A stretch of 28,091 bases of DNA from a virus, in the IMG/VR virus record IMGVR_UViG_3300044835_000117, positions 1 through 28,091 of that record. One strand, written 5' to 3'. The position numbers and the translations under genes were made by a program. Below, piece by piece: positions 15,236-22,011 of the stretch. A model generated the notes under the pieces. It worked only from the letters and a program-made list of their open reading frames with translations. It did no database searches and was not told the DNA's origin. Every line of letters starts with the position of its first letter. Positions within the stretch are counted from its first letter, which is position 1.

Positions 15236-15714
15236 CCAACAACAATAACGATCCATTTAACCTTCTCCCGCCTCTTAATCGCAGCCTTATAGAGCCAAAG
15301 AACTACAAGGAAAACTTCAAAATGAGCAGCAATAATAATCTTGAAAACGATCCTATCACGCTGGACCCAAGACTCTCTGGGTCAACGAAACCCACAAAAA
15401 CGAAGTCAACAGAGAGCAACGATCTCGGCGCTGCCATTGGTTTCCTCGTCTGCGGAGTGATTTGCTTTGGCTTCACAAAGTACGTCGGGCTTAGTGGGAT
15501 CTTCGCATGGGGCTTCGATATCTTTGGGCTTCTCTGTGTGCTCGGTGGCAGCATGGGTATATGCATTGAGTCCGTGAAGATTGCACGGGTAGCTCATCGT
15601 AAATCAGAGCAAAGGCTGTATGGCTTCATGAAGGAACTGCCTAACTATGACCCACGCTTAAAAACAATTGAACGGCATGGCTTAGGGATGCCTCGTTTTA
15701 GAACAAAGGAATAA
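15232..15714 (+). CDS. Two-pass membrane protein, paralogue of the gene at 18964-19188
   Basis: 160 residues from ATG 15232 (ATGA overlap). An internal ATG at 15322, with AAGGA nine bases upstream, is a good alternative that would give 130 residues. The N-terminal 65 residues are Asn/Thr-rich and disordered. Two hydrophobic helices follow (LGAAIGFLVCGVICFGF, and FDIFGLLCVLGGSMGICI) joined by TKYVGLSG. The C-terminus is basic and cytoplasmic-like. The helix region matches the minus-strand protein at 18964-19188 in pattern, including the T-K-x-V-G-L-S-G turn. Function unknown. Confidence 0.75.
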   Translation: MTNNNNDPFNLLPPLNRSLIEPKNYKENFKMSSNNNLENDPITLDPRLSGSTKPTKTKSTESNDLGAAIGFLVCGVICFGFTKYVGLSGIFAWGFDIFGLLCVLGGSMGICIESVKIARVAHRKSEQRLYGFMKELPNYDPRLKTIERHGLGMPRFRTKE

Positions 15715-15716
15715 TC

Positions 15717-16067
15717 ATGGATATAGCCATCACTATCATTGTCTGTATCGTATTACTCTGCATCATACCGAGCATTGGAACACGACGCCCACGAGGATAT
15801 CGTCCAACGCGACACATTGAACATCCGGTGCCACCGCGTGGGTTTGGGAGTGACGTTGCAGGCATTGGTCAACCACCGTTAAACGAGGAGCAATACAATG
15901 AACTCCTCGAATGGATTGTGAGCCGTCAGGATTCAGTGACTGAAAGAACTTTGCTCAGTGACCGTTATTGCTCAGTTCATAAGAAAACTCTCTTGAGCAA
16001 ATCGACAAACCCACTACTAAACCGACCGCCTAATCCTGATCTCGATATTATCATCAAAAGACATTGA
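15717..16067 (+). CDS. Membrane-anchored hypothetical protein, last gene of the plus block
   Basis: 116 residues, two bases after the previous stop. A hydrophobic N-terminal helix (DIAITIIVCIVLLCIIPSI) is followed by a basic stretch (RRPRGYRPTR) and a soluble polar domain. It could be a signal anchor rather than a cleaved signal peptide. No family is recognised. The 21 bases after its stop separate it from the convergent gene at 16089-16370, and no terminator hairpin is apparent there. Confidence 0.7.
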   Translation: MDIAITIIVCIVLLCIIPSIGTRRPRGYRPTRHIEHPVPPRGFGSDVAGIGQPPLNEEQYNELLEWIVSRQDSVTERTLLSDRYCSVHKKTLLSKSTNPLLNRPPNPDLDIIIKRH

Positions 16068-16088
16068 GATAACTCAGGGAGCAGAGCA

Positions 16089-16370
16089 CTAGCACGCTTC
16101 CTGATCCCCATGATGCACGACACTTTCACCCTTGGACCACGCCTCTCTGTATGTATTAATTTCGTTCCAAGTGATTATATGTGATTTTCTTTCGTACAGA
16201 CACCAAATACTAATCCCTTGTTCTGTCATAGTGGCAATGAGCTTATGATTCTGTTCACAGAGAATACGCTTCGGTTGTGATGACACATGATGATTTGGCG
16301 CAACGGTTGCAATAAGCTTATTGTTTTCCTCGCATTTGACCCGTATTTTCTCTGATTGCTCTGCGTTCAT
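16089..16370 (-). CDS. Degenerate Com-like zinc-finger protein with duplicated half
   Basis: 93 residues. Two similar halves: VKCEENNKLIATV near residue 11 and ILCEQNHKLIATM near residue 36, the second followed by GISIWCLYERKSHI. This resembles the Com-type finger, CxxCxKLLAxx...GIxIWCxxCxxxHxI, but the second Cys of each pair is Asn and the last pair is Cys/Glu. So the fold may survive without the full metal site. Com of Mu is an RNA-binding translational activator; a like role here is only a possibility. Its ATG overlaps the next upstream gene's stop by four bases. Confidence 0.62.
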   Translation of the reverse strand: MNAEQSEKIRVKCEENNKLIATVAPNHHVSSQPKRILCEQNHKLIATMTEQGISIWCLYERKSHIITWNEINTYREAWSKGESVVHHGDQEAC

Positions 16371-16642
16371 TGTCCGCTCGCTTTCCGTTGTTCTGCAAAA
16401 TAGACTTCGAGTCCCTTGACCTCCGCATCGAAGGCATTGTCATCTTCGAGTGTCGTGGCATCCTTGGACACTTGACTATAGAGTCGATAGGGATACTCAC
16501 CTTCGAAGAACAGTGCCAGCACCTCACGCATACGATCGGAAGCATGGATGATGTACCACCAGTGGTCGCTAGGGATATTGACTGCACTGGTGAGTTCAAT
16601 GCTTCCTTGTATGTGAGTGTAATTAGTGTGTTCATTGTTCAT
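16367..16642 (-). CDS. Hypothetical protein
   Basis: 91 residues from ATG 16642, which overlaps the stop of the upstream gene (TCATGA). In-frame Mets further upstream would only extend into that gene. It is acidic and mixed, with a Trp/Tyr-rich stretch (SDHWWYIIHASDRMREVLALFFEGEYPYRLY) that looks like a helix and strand. No family is recognised. Confidence 0.7.
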   Translation of the reverse strand: MNNEHTNYTHIQGSIELTSAVNIPSDHWWYIIHASDRMREVLALFFEGEYPYRLYSQVSKDATTLEDDNAFDAEVKGLEVYFAEQRKASGQ

Positions 16643-17079
16643 GACACTACCTTCAATAGCCATTGCAAGCCACCGGATACAGGGACAGTCCGTTGTGCAT
16701 GTACCTTGATCTCGACGAGATGTATCGTGCCATCGGGCTCGCAGCAATACACCGGGTTGATATGCGGAAATTCATACTCATCCCACGAGAACTCATTGGC
16801 ATCAGGGAGATCAGGAGATTCAACAAAGACATCCCAGAGTCCTCTCAGGTGCTCATAGAAGACGTTGCGTACTATGTAGTTATCAGGAAACAGGAAACGA
16901 TCGTGAAGGCGAGCAAACACGCCTGTATCACGAAGATGACCTTGTGTGTCGGTATTATCAATGCTGATCTCTGGCATGCGCAGGAGCATCATTGAGGTAT
17001 TGACCTGAAAAATACCACAATGGTTACCCTCTGGCTGTTCTGTGACTGACTGCGTGATCGATGTATCTGTGGTGTTCAT
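16639..17079 (-). CDS. Hypothetical protein
   Basis: 146 residues. The sequence has a polar start, a region rich in Phe/Asp/Arg (RLHDRFLFPDNYIVRNVFYEHL), an acidic stretch (DLPDANEFSWDEYEFPHI) and a beta-like end (TIHLVEIKVHAQRTVPV). No metal or nucleotide motif is certain. No family is recognised. It is coupled to its downstream neighbour by ATGA overlap. Confidence 0.72.
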   Translation of the reverse strand: MNTTDTSITQSVTEQPEGNHCGIFQVNTSMMLLRMPEISIDNTDTQGHLRDTGVFARLHDRFLFPDNYIVRNVFYEHLRGLWDVFVESPDLPDANEFSWDEYEFPHINPVYCCEPDGTIHLVEIKVHAQRTVPVSGGLQWLLKVVS

Positions 17080-17080
17080 G

Positions 17081-17374
17081 CTATTCTGTCTTTCGTGGTG
17101 ATGATTGCGTGTGTACGTATTTTTCTAATGCCTCTTGCCCGGCATCTTTTAACAGTCTTGTTACTAGCAAATGTATCTGTATATATGACAGCGTAATATT
17201 TTGGGCACTAGTATATTCATCAGCAAGTCCACGGGCATAGTCAAAATTAAGCTCTAGTGATTTGCTTATACCAAGCCCTGCTTCAATCAGATTGTCGACA
17301 GCCTTGCTCAGACATCGCTTGGTATCGATGTATAATTTGCCTTCAAAGTCAACCGTTGGTTTATCGTCGCTCAT
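17081..17374 (-). CDS. Hypothetical helical protein
   Basis: 97 residues, starting right after the upstream stop (TAA ATG). It is almost all helix: KLYIDTKRCLSKAVDNLIEA, then ITLSYIQIHLLVTRLLKDAGQ, then a basic tail. No membrane segment long enough for a span. No family is recognised. Only one base separates its stop from the ATG of the next gene. Confidence 0.72.
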   Translation of the reverse strand: MSDDKPTVDFEGKLYIDTKRCLSKAVDNLIEAGLGISKSLELNFDYARGLADEYTSAQNITLSYIQIHLLVTRLLKDAGQEALEKYVHTQSSPRKTE

Positions 17375-17704
17375 TTATTTGTTCCCTTTACTATATCTAT
17401 GATTATTGTGTTTTCGTTGTGCTGCTCTGCGTTGTCGTTTACGCAGCTTTGCGCTCTGTATTTTGCGCTTGTATTCTGGCGCGTAGGGTATAGTGCTCCA
17501 TGAGAAGTTCTTAGCCATCGAACTAGCCGGTGAGAATGTGTACGTCCACGACTCATGCTCAACACCGTTCTCATCGGTTTGCTTGTTGTGTCGAGGCTCT
17601 TCGGATACAGTGTTGGTAGCCATGTAATATGCATAGATTGAAGTGTCTACGCCTTCGAGGGTTCCATTTACGTTGAACTTTGGTAGCGATGAGAAATCAT
17701 ACAT
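17375..17704 (-). CDS. Hypothetical basic C-terminal protein
   Basis: 109 residues from ATG 17704, overlapping the YopX-like gene by eight bases. The N-terminal two thirds are polar with aromatic patches (SIYAYYMATN, ESWTYTFSPAS). The last 30 residues are very basic (KRKIQSAKLRKRQRRAAQRK). A nucleic-acid-binding tail is likely. No family is recognised. Confidence 0.7.
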   Translation of the reverse strand: MYDFSSLPKFNVNGTLEGVDTSIYAYYMATNTVSEEPRHNKQTDENGVEHESWTYTFSPASSMAKNFSWSTIPYAPEYKRKIQSAKLRKRQRRAAQRKHNNHRYSKGNK

Positions 17705-18122
17705 TGTCTACCTCTAATAGCTCTGGGTTCTCATAGATATTCCCAATGACATACTGCTTCTTATTCATGAGATCTTCTTCTAGCCCAATGCTACCCTCAA
17801 GATAAACACCATAATACGGCATGGTAAATGAGTTTTCATAGGTATCCACAGAGATTTCCGAAGCCCCAATGCGCACCACAGACCGTACGTAGTCCCTGTC
17901 GTCTAACCCGCCAACAACGACATCCCCTTCGAATATCTCTTTGCCCACGGGGTCATTGAAGCCGATGTATTGCATAAGAGCAGGCATTGTGCCATACATA
18001 TCGACAATGGCGTCACCTTTCTCACTAAAGACATGGTAGTTTTTTGTGTGTGGGCTAAGACCAACATCGTAATACATTGTCTTTTCAACGGTATTCCATG
18101 CCCGAAACTTAATGACTCTCAT
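17697..18122 (-). CDS. YopX family protein
   Basis: 141 residues. It begins IKFRAWNTVEKTMYYD and ends KKQYVIGNIYENPELL, with MQYIGFNDPVGKEIFEGDVVV at about residues 50-70. These three blocks are the signature of the YopX family, common in phages of Gram-positive and other bacteria. YopX forms a beta-rich oligomeric barrel. Its molecular role is not established. Its ATG overlaps the upstream gene by four bases (ATGA). Confidence 0.92.
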   Translation of the reverse strand: MRVIKFRAWNTVEKTMYYDVGLSPHTKNYHVFSEKGDAIVDMYGTMPALMQYIGFNDPVGKEIFEGDVVVGGLDDRDYVRSVVRIGASEISVDTYENSFTMPYYGVYLEGSIGLEEDLMNKKQYVIGNIYENPELLEVDNV

Positions 18123-18427
18123 AGCTTCTCCTTGAGCAGTTCATTGAACACTTCGTTGCCCTTCCACTCATCCTTGATAATCTCCATGTATTCCGAAGGT
18201 GCATGCATCTCCCATAACTTCAATAGGTCATGAAGACATATGCGGTCTTCAATGGTATGCATGAGCGTCAGTGTCTCGACATTGGATTGACCACCAGGAA
18301 GACACTGCCTAGTATCCAGCACACTCGTCATACCCTCGCTGTACTGCGAGGGATCGTCGTTCTTTGGGTCCCATTGACTTCTCGGTCGTGGGAATGTGGG
18401 CATTAACTTCGGTGGCACTGTACCCAT
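18119..18427 (-). CDS. Hypothetical protein
   Basis: 102 residues. The N-terminal 50 residues are Pro/Ser/Asp-rich and probably unstructured (MPTFPRPRSQWDPKNDD). From there it is helical and ends LKLWEMHAPSEYMEIIKDEW plus a Lys/Glu-rich tail. No family is recognised. The gene starts three bases after the exonuclease stop region and is in the same run of overlaps. Confidence 0.7.
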   Translation of the reverse strand: MGTVPPKLMPTFPRPRSQWDPKNDDPSQYSEGMTSVLDTRQCLPGGQSNVETLTLMHTIEDRICLHDLLKLWEMHAPSEYMEIIKDEWKGNEVFNELLKEKL

Positions 18428-18430
18428 TGT

Positions 18431-18967
18431 TTACCCCTCACATTTTTCAAGCTCAACAGGAACAGCATCGACACCAGCATGTATCCCATCGAGCCATTTA
18501 GCTAACTGAAGAATATAGCGAGCATCAGTGAGTGCATTGTGCTGCACACCATCATGGTCATCTGCTGGCAGTTCATCATCAGAGATGCCAAGATCATCAA
18601 GGTCTGCTTGAATTTCACGAAAGTAGTGTGGATAGCCGCGGGGAAGATCCATGAACGTGCCAAAGATCTGGCAGAAGACATAGAAATCATAGGACGCGCA
18701 CCAGCCATAGATGACAGGATTGCCATACTTCACTGGGTCAAGGAACGCTATAATCTCCTCTTTGATCGTGACGATCTCTGTCCAGCCAATGCCAAGATGT
18801 GGAATAACATGCTCTGTTAGCCATGCGCTCGGATTGCCGTACTGAAGATATTCAGCAGATTGTGCGTAAAGTGTTTGTCCATCCTCTGCTATGATGCCTA
18901 TCGAGATGAGATCAACTGTCCTTGTCTCTGTGTTCTCTTGAAACTCGGTGTCCAGTCCATATTTCAT
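18431..18967 (-). CDS. DEDDh 3'-5' exonuclease (Rv2179c-like exoribonuclease family)
   Basis: 178 residues from ATG 18967 with GAGGT upstream; an upstream in-frame Met at 19069 lies inside the membrane gene and is not used. Exo motif I is D6-T-E8 in GLDTEF, motif II is D94 in GWCASYDFYVF, and motif III is H143 and D148 in HNALTDARYI. All four acidic residues and the His are present, so the active site looks intact. The size and the D-T-E-F start match the 3'-5' exoribonuclease Rv2179c-like family (PF16473 type), seen in many phages. Substrate unknown; RNA or DNA 3' ends are both possible. Confidence 0.85.
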   Translation of the reverse strand: MKYGLDTEFQENTETRTVDLISIGIIAEDGQTLYAQSAEYLQYGNPSAWLTEHVIPHLGIGWTEIVTIKEEIIAFLDPVKYGNPVIYGWCASYDFYVFCQIFGTFMDLPRGYPHYFREIQADLDDLGISDDELPADDHDGVQHNALTDARYILQLAKWLDGIHAGVDAVPVELEKCEG

Positions 18968-19188
18968 TGCTTTAACCTCACTACTTCTTTGATGTACTCT
19001 GGGATCTCGATGCTCATCGCTGTAACGCCTAGCAGTGCCAGCAAGAAGCCTATGCCGTACAGAAGCCACATAATCCAGCCAGACAGCCCTACGAGCTTCG
19101 TGGCAGACAGCAGCAGTAACCCTGCAACAGTAAGTGCAATGGCGACACCGAGTCCCTTGTCTGTATCGGTGGCTTCGTTGTTATCCAT
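18964..19188 (-). CDS. Small two-pass membrane protein, paralogue of 15232-15714
   Basis: 74 residues from ATG 19188 with AAGGAGA about ten bases upstream. An in-frame ATG at 19218 is less well placed. It has a short polar N-terminus, then LGVAIALTVAGLLLLSA, TKLVGLSGW and MWLLYGIGFLLALLGVTAM, making two helices with the same T-K-x-V-G-L-S-G turn as the plus-strand protein at 15232-15714. Its stop overlaps the exonuclease ATG (ATGA). Function unknown. Confidence 0.8.
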   Translation of the reverse strand: MDNNEATDTDKGLGVAIALTVAGLLLLSATKLVGLSGWIMWLLYGIGFLLALLGVTAMSIEIPEYIKEVVRLKQ

Positions 19189-19234
19189 TGATTTTAGATT
19201 CTCCTTGAAGATTAGCATCCAGTGCGTATTTCAT
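19181..19234 (-). pseudogene. 17-codon remnant copy of the exonuclease start
   Basis: ATG 19234 preceded by GTGAGGTGACC encodes MKYALDANLQGESKING and then TAA. The exonuclease at 18967 begins MKYGLDTEFQENTE after GTGAGGTTAAAGCA. The ribosome-binding site, ATGAAATA, ACTGGA and TTCAAG are shared. The mini-ORF stop overlaps the membrane gene's ATG at 19188. This looks like the old exonuclease 5' end, left when the membrane gene was inserted, and perhaps kept as a coupling leader. Confidence 0.65.
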
Positions 19235-19236
19235 GG

Positions 19237-19599
19237 TCACCTCACTGACAGCGCGACAACGGCGAGCACAAAGATATGCGCCGCCTGATCACTCCACAGC
19301 GCCACGTGCAGCGCTACATCGCCTTCCACGGTCTGCCTGAATGTACGACGCCACCATGTTAGCGGCACCCGCGTATCGATGAGCAGGTGAAGCACTGCAA
19401 TGATCATCGCTGCATACCAAGGGAATATCAATAAGAGTCCGATGAGATGAATGCCAGAATGAATATAGGCTGCTGGATGACGTAGGTTCGACTTATTGCG
19501 AGCTTGCCAGTCATTTTGTCCTAACCAGTCTAAACATAAGTGCATTGCGATACCCCATATAAGCAGGATCGTCGCTTGAATCGTTGGGTGTAGTAACAT
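19237..19599 (-). CDS. DUF3307 family membrane protein
   Basis: 120 residues from ATG 19599 with GGAGG at five bases, directly after the upstream TAG. Hydrophobic segments at about 5-25, 48-70 and 103-118. Conserved-looking features are a histidine/aspartate pair in MHLCLDWLGQNDWQARNKS, a central HSGIHLIGLLLIF and HLLIDTRVPLTWWRR. This His/Asp pattern in a small integral membrane protein is typical of DUF3307 proteins, which occur in phages and plasmids. Function unknown. Confidence 0.82.
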   Translation of the reverse strand: MLLHPTIQATILLIWGIAMHLCLDWLGQNDWQARNKSNLRHPAAYIHSGIHLIGLLLIFPWYAAMIIAVLHLLIDTRVPLTWWRRTFRQTVEGDVALHVALWSDQAAHIFVLAVVALSVR

Positions 19600-20052
19600 C
19601 TATGCCTCCATGCGACGCAATGTGTTGTCGATGATTTTATAGAGCTGATCATCGATCCCAAAGCGCTTCTTGTTGATCACCAGGCTTTTGCCGATATCGC
19701 CGTTCTTCGTTCGCTTGACGGCTGCCATCCAATCACAGAGCATCTCAATGAGATCGATGAGAGTCATGTCATTGATGCCGTCTGGGTAGTGCTCAGGATG
19801 GTGGCTATTGACCGCATAGTGATGGCTGAGTGCCGGTTTCATCTGATGCAGCATGATGCCGTACTCTTCAGATCCATATTCGAGCGTCTTGAGTAGCGGC
19901 GTGACTGCTTCGAATACGTCGAACTCTTCTGGGGAGAACTTCGAATAATCGTGCACAACGGCTCGTTCAAAAAGATCAGATGCAACAACTTGCATATACT
20001 TGGCTACGAGCTTCTTGTGTTCAAGGACACCTTCAATGTTTTCACTTGGCAT
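19600..20052 (-). CDS. DUF5662 family protein
   Basis: 150 residues, AAGGA before ATG 20052. Signature blocks: VVHDYSKFSPEEF, SHHYAVNSHHPEHYPDG and MTLIDLIEMLCDWMAAVKR, then SLVINKKRFGIDDQL. These match the phage DUF5662 family. Conserved His and Asp residues spread over helices suggest a metal-binding, HD-like helical fold, which is an inference. Phage role unknown. Confidence 0.88.
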   Translation of the reverse strand: MPSENIEGVLEHKKLVAKYMQVVASDLFERAVVHDYSKFSPEEFDVFEAVTPLLKTLEYGSEEYGIMLHQMKPALSHHYAVNSHHPEHYPDGINDMTLIDLIEMLCDWMAAVKRTKNGDIGKSLVINKKRFGIDDQLYKIIDNTLRRMEA

Positions 20053-20182
20053 GATTATTTATTCCTTCATTCAATGTCGTCGAGTTGCTCACAATGATGC
20101 GAGGCTGATAGAGCCAATATTCGTAGAGAGCAAGCGCTTGTATAGTCTCTGAATATAATTGCAGAATTATGTCAATGCTCAT
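20042..20182 (-). CDS. Hypothetical microprotein (46 residues) filling an intergenic gap
   Basis: ATG 20182 overlaps the stop of the upstream gene (ATGA), and the frame stays open to TGA 20044-20042, a few bases inside the next gene. It encodes MSIDIILQLYSETIQALALY, then EYWLYQPRIIVSNS and a polar end. A hydrophobic, Tyr/Leu-rich helix fills the first half. The next gene's AAGGA lies within it. Support is the overlap pattern shared by all neighbours and the otherwise empty 126-base gap. Confidence 0.6.
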   Translation of the reverse strand: MSIDIILQLYSETIQALALYEYWLYQPRIIVSNSTTLNEGINNHAK

Positions 20183-20445
20183 TCACTCTGCTCCGATGGC
20201 AATGCTGGCAGGTCTGGAACGATGTCAATCATGGCATCCAAAGTTATCCTTGACTCATATTTCTGCTCTTCGTCGTTCACTGCCTCGCATGCATGGGCAA
20301 CGAGATCATAGGCACGTCGAGCAATCAGTTCCTCAAGCTCGTCACTAACGATATCCATACGAAGTGCGTACACCTCATCCAAATCTTTTATGACGCGTCT
20401 TGCAAAGCCGAGAAACTGTGTATCTCTTTGCGGTTTATTGCTCAT
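20179..20445 (-). CDS. Hypothetical protein, paralogue of 20702-20965
   Basis: 88 residues, with ATGA overlaps at both ends. It has RDTQFLGFARR at the start, a helix ELIARRAYDLVAHACEAV and a C-terminal IVPDLPALPSEQSE. These three blocks recur in the protein at 20702-20965. The pattern suggests a small helical protein with a conserved acidic tail. No family is recognised. Confidence 0.78.
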   Translation of the reverse strand: MSNKPQRDTQFLGFARRVIKDLDEVYALRMDIVSDELEELIARRAYDLVAHACEAVNDEEQKYESRITLDAMIDIVPDLPALPSEQSE

Positions 20446-20705
20446 ACAGTTTGCTCCTTATCACTTTTCGGGCAACTCAATTCTGCTTTCTCGACACGCC
20501 CACTAAGTTTCAGTACATTAGGTGGATACTGAGCCACTGGGTAATGAAGCAGTAGATCAAAAAAAGATCGCGCATCACGCCAATCCGTCTCCAAATTCAT
20601 GGAGAAGTGCTGATCTATTTTGATGTTCAGTATCTCTTCAAAGACTTGTCCTTGCTCATCGGTATGCTCGACATGAACCGTGATTTTTGTTGGGAGTCCG
20701 CTCAT
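20442..20705 (-). CDS. Hypothetical protein between two paralogues
   Basis: 87 residues, ATGA overlaps on both sides. Strands at the start (KITVHVEHTDEQGQVFEEIL), then an aromatic-rich middle (DWRDARSFFDLLLHYPVAQYP), then a polar Lys/Glu-rich end. No family is recognised. It is sandwiched between the two related proteins at 20179 and 20702 and may act with them. Confidence 0.72.
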   Translation of the reverse strand: MSGLPTKITVHVEHTDEQGQVFEEILNIKIDQHFSMNLETDWRDARSFFDLLLHYPVAQYPPNVLKLSGRVEKAELSCPKSDKEQTV

Positions 20706-20965
20706 GAATTCTGCTCCTCTGGCAATACCGGCATGTCTGGTATTTCACTGATGTCATTGACGACATCCTTGTCATAGAGTCCAACGCAATGCTCTAATGT
20801 GTGCTGAACCAGCGCATACGCATGACGAGCTAGGATACCCTCAACCATTGGCAAGAATGTCTTGCGTGTCGTTTGTCCTTCTGGGATGAAATCAATACTC
20901 GCCTCTAGTTCGCGCCACGACGACTTCGCGAAGCCTTGAAACTGTGTATCGCGATTTTCGCTCAT
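20702..20965 (-). CDS. Hypothetical protein, paralogue of 20179-20445
   Basis: 87 residues from ATG 20965 (GGAG about seven bases upstream). An ATG at 20980 is also in frame but the shorter start aligns with its paralogue. Blocks: RDTQFQGFAKS, ILARHAYALVQHTLEHC and IPDMPVLPEEQNS, each matching the 20179-20445 protein in order and position. Function unknown. Confidence 0.78.
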   Translation of the reverse strand: MSENRDTQFQGFAKSSWRELEASIDFIPEGQTTRKTFLPMVEGILARHAYALVQHTLEHCVGLYDKDVVNDISEIPDMPVLPEEQNS

Positions 20966-20983
20966 ACCCTTGCTCCACATTCT

Positions 20984-21349
20984 TCAATCATTAGGACCAA
21001 ACAACACGACTCGTTCAAGCTTTACATCACGCAGTAGTCGTGTTGCAGTAGCCTTTGAGCGTTCCTCTGTAAGGTATTCGTGTTCCCTGTCACATATCCA
21101 ACACGGGCTCTTGTGACACATTCGTACATGGTTGAATGCAGAGGCACACCTATTGCAATATCGAGGCTTGCGCAAAATTGCATGCCACGCGCCCACAAAG
21201 AGAGGCTTTTTAATCACCACGTGTTGACAATAATCACACAGGTGGTATCTATATGGATTTGCCCAACGATTCACAAAGCAGGTCATGATGAAGTCTTTGA
21301 AGCCATCGGACACGCGGTAAAGCATGATATACCGATGAATGATGCTCAT
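20984..21349 (-). CDS. Small Cys-rich (zinc-binding-like) protein
   Basis: 121 residues, ATGA overlap with its upstream neighbour. C38-D-Y-C41, C65-N-R-C68 and C78...C83-W-I-C86 give three Cys pairs, enough for one or two zinc sites, with a basic segment between. The C-terminus is Lys/Arg-rich and helical. Overall it looks like a small nucleic-acid or protein-binding zinc protein. No named family is recognised. Confidence 0.7.
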   Translation of the reverse strand: MSIIHRYIMLYRVSDGFKDFIMTCFVNRWANPYRYHLCDYCQHVVIKKPLFVGAWHAILRKPRYCNRCASAFNHVRMCHKSPCWICDREHEYLTEERSKATATRLLRDVKLERVVLFGPND

Positions 21350-21570
21350 TGCACACCTCGTATCGGCACCATATTGCGCGTCGGTGTTTGCGCCAACTGC
21401 GTTGCTAGTCGAAGAGACAACTGTGCAAACTGCGCATCGCTGAGTTTGAGGACAGCAGCAACAAGCTTTGTTGTCTGAGCTTCTTCGTAGGCGTCGGGTG
21501 TGAGCGACAGGACATCCAGGATTAGCTGTGCTCGACGACGACGCTTTTGTTTGGCTATGCGCTCACTCAT
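21346..21570 (-). CDS. Hypothetical helical basic protein
   Basis: 74 residues from ATG 21570, with AAGGA six bases upstream and overlapping the region right after the neighbouring TAA. The start at 21606 would lie inside the upstream gene. It begins with a basic helix (AKQKRRRRAQLILDVLSL), then KLVAAVLKLSDAQFAQLSLRLATQL. A DNA- or RNA-contacting N-terminus is possible. No family is recognised. Confidence 0.68.
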   Translation of the reverse strand: MSERIAKQKRRRRAQLILDVLSLTPDAYEEAQTTKLVAAVLKLSDAQFAQLSLRLATQLAQTPTRNMVPIRGVQ

Positions 21571-21571
21571 G

Positions 21572-22009
21572 TTAGTCCTTTTCTGGCAGTCTCTTAACAT
21601 CCTCATCCATCACAGGTCCTATTGCTTTTGCGACCCTAGACGCTCGTGTTCCACTTTTTGTCGTGACCTCTTGCTCTCTCTTGAAGTCAATGGCTAACAG
21701 GGCAGCATCGTGCTCGCGTTGCACCTCAATGCCCATCTCTGCCAATCGAATTGACACAGAGCGATCTAGCTCCTTGGAGTGCATCAAATCAGCGTGCTCT
21801 TTAGCTACACGTGCAAGGTCGCTCGCTCTATTTTGCGCACTCCGCTCCATGTCTTCTGCCCTCATCTGCTTATTCCACTCAAGCCATGCGCGGCTCGACT
21901 CCTTGGACTCATCGTGCTGCCGCTGATTTGCATCGAACATGTGTGTTGCGATGTTGTTCTCTGCTTCCAATGCGTCGGCGATGCGTTTGAGTTGCTCAAT
22001 AATATCCAT
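21572..22009 (-). CDS. Coiled-coil protein following the portal gene
   Basis: 145 residues, starting three bases after the portal stop region. It starts with a leucine-spaced helix (DIIEQLKRIADALEAENNI) and continues as long charged helix to about residue 115 (AKEHADLMHSKELDRSVSIRL), then a polar tail. It probably forms an extended coiled coil. No family is recognised. As first gene after the portal it could be head-associated or the first accessory gene. Confidence 0.72.
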   Translation of the reverse strand: MDIIEQLKRIADALEAENNIATHMFDANQRQHDESKESSRAWLEWNKQMRAEDMERSAQNRASDLARVAKEHADLMHSKELDRSVSIRLAEMGIEVQREHDAALLAIDFKREQEVTTKSGTRASRVAKAIGPVMDEDVKRLPEKD

Positions 22010-22011
22010 AG

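Noticed and set aside
16068-16088. Possible bidirectional terminator between the convergent blocks
   Set aside because: Only a short, weak self-complementary stretch near AGCACTAGCAC with no T run is visible in the 21-base gap.
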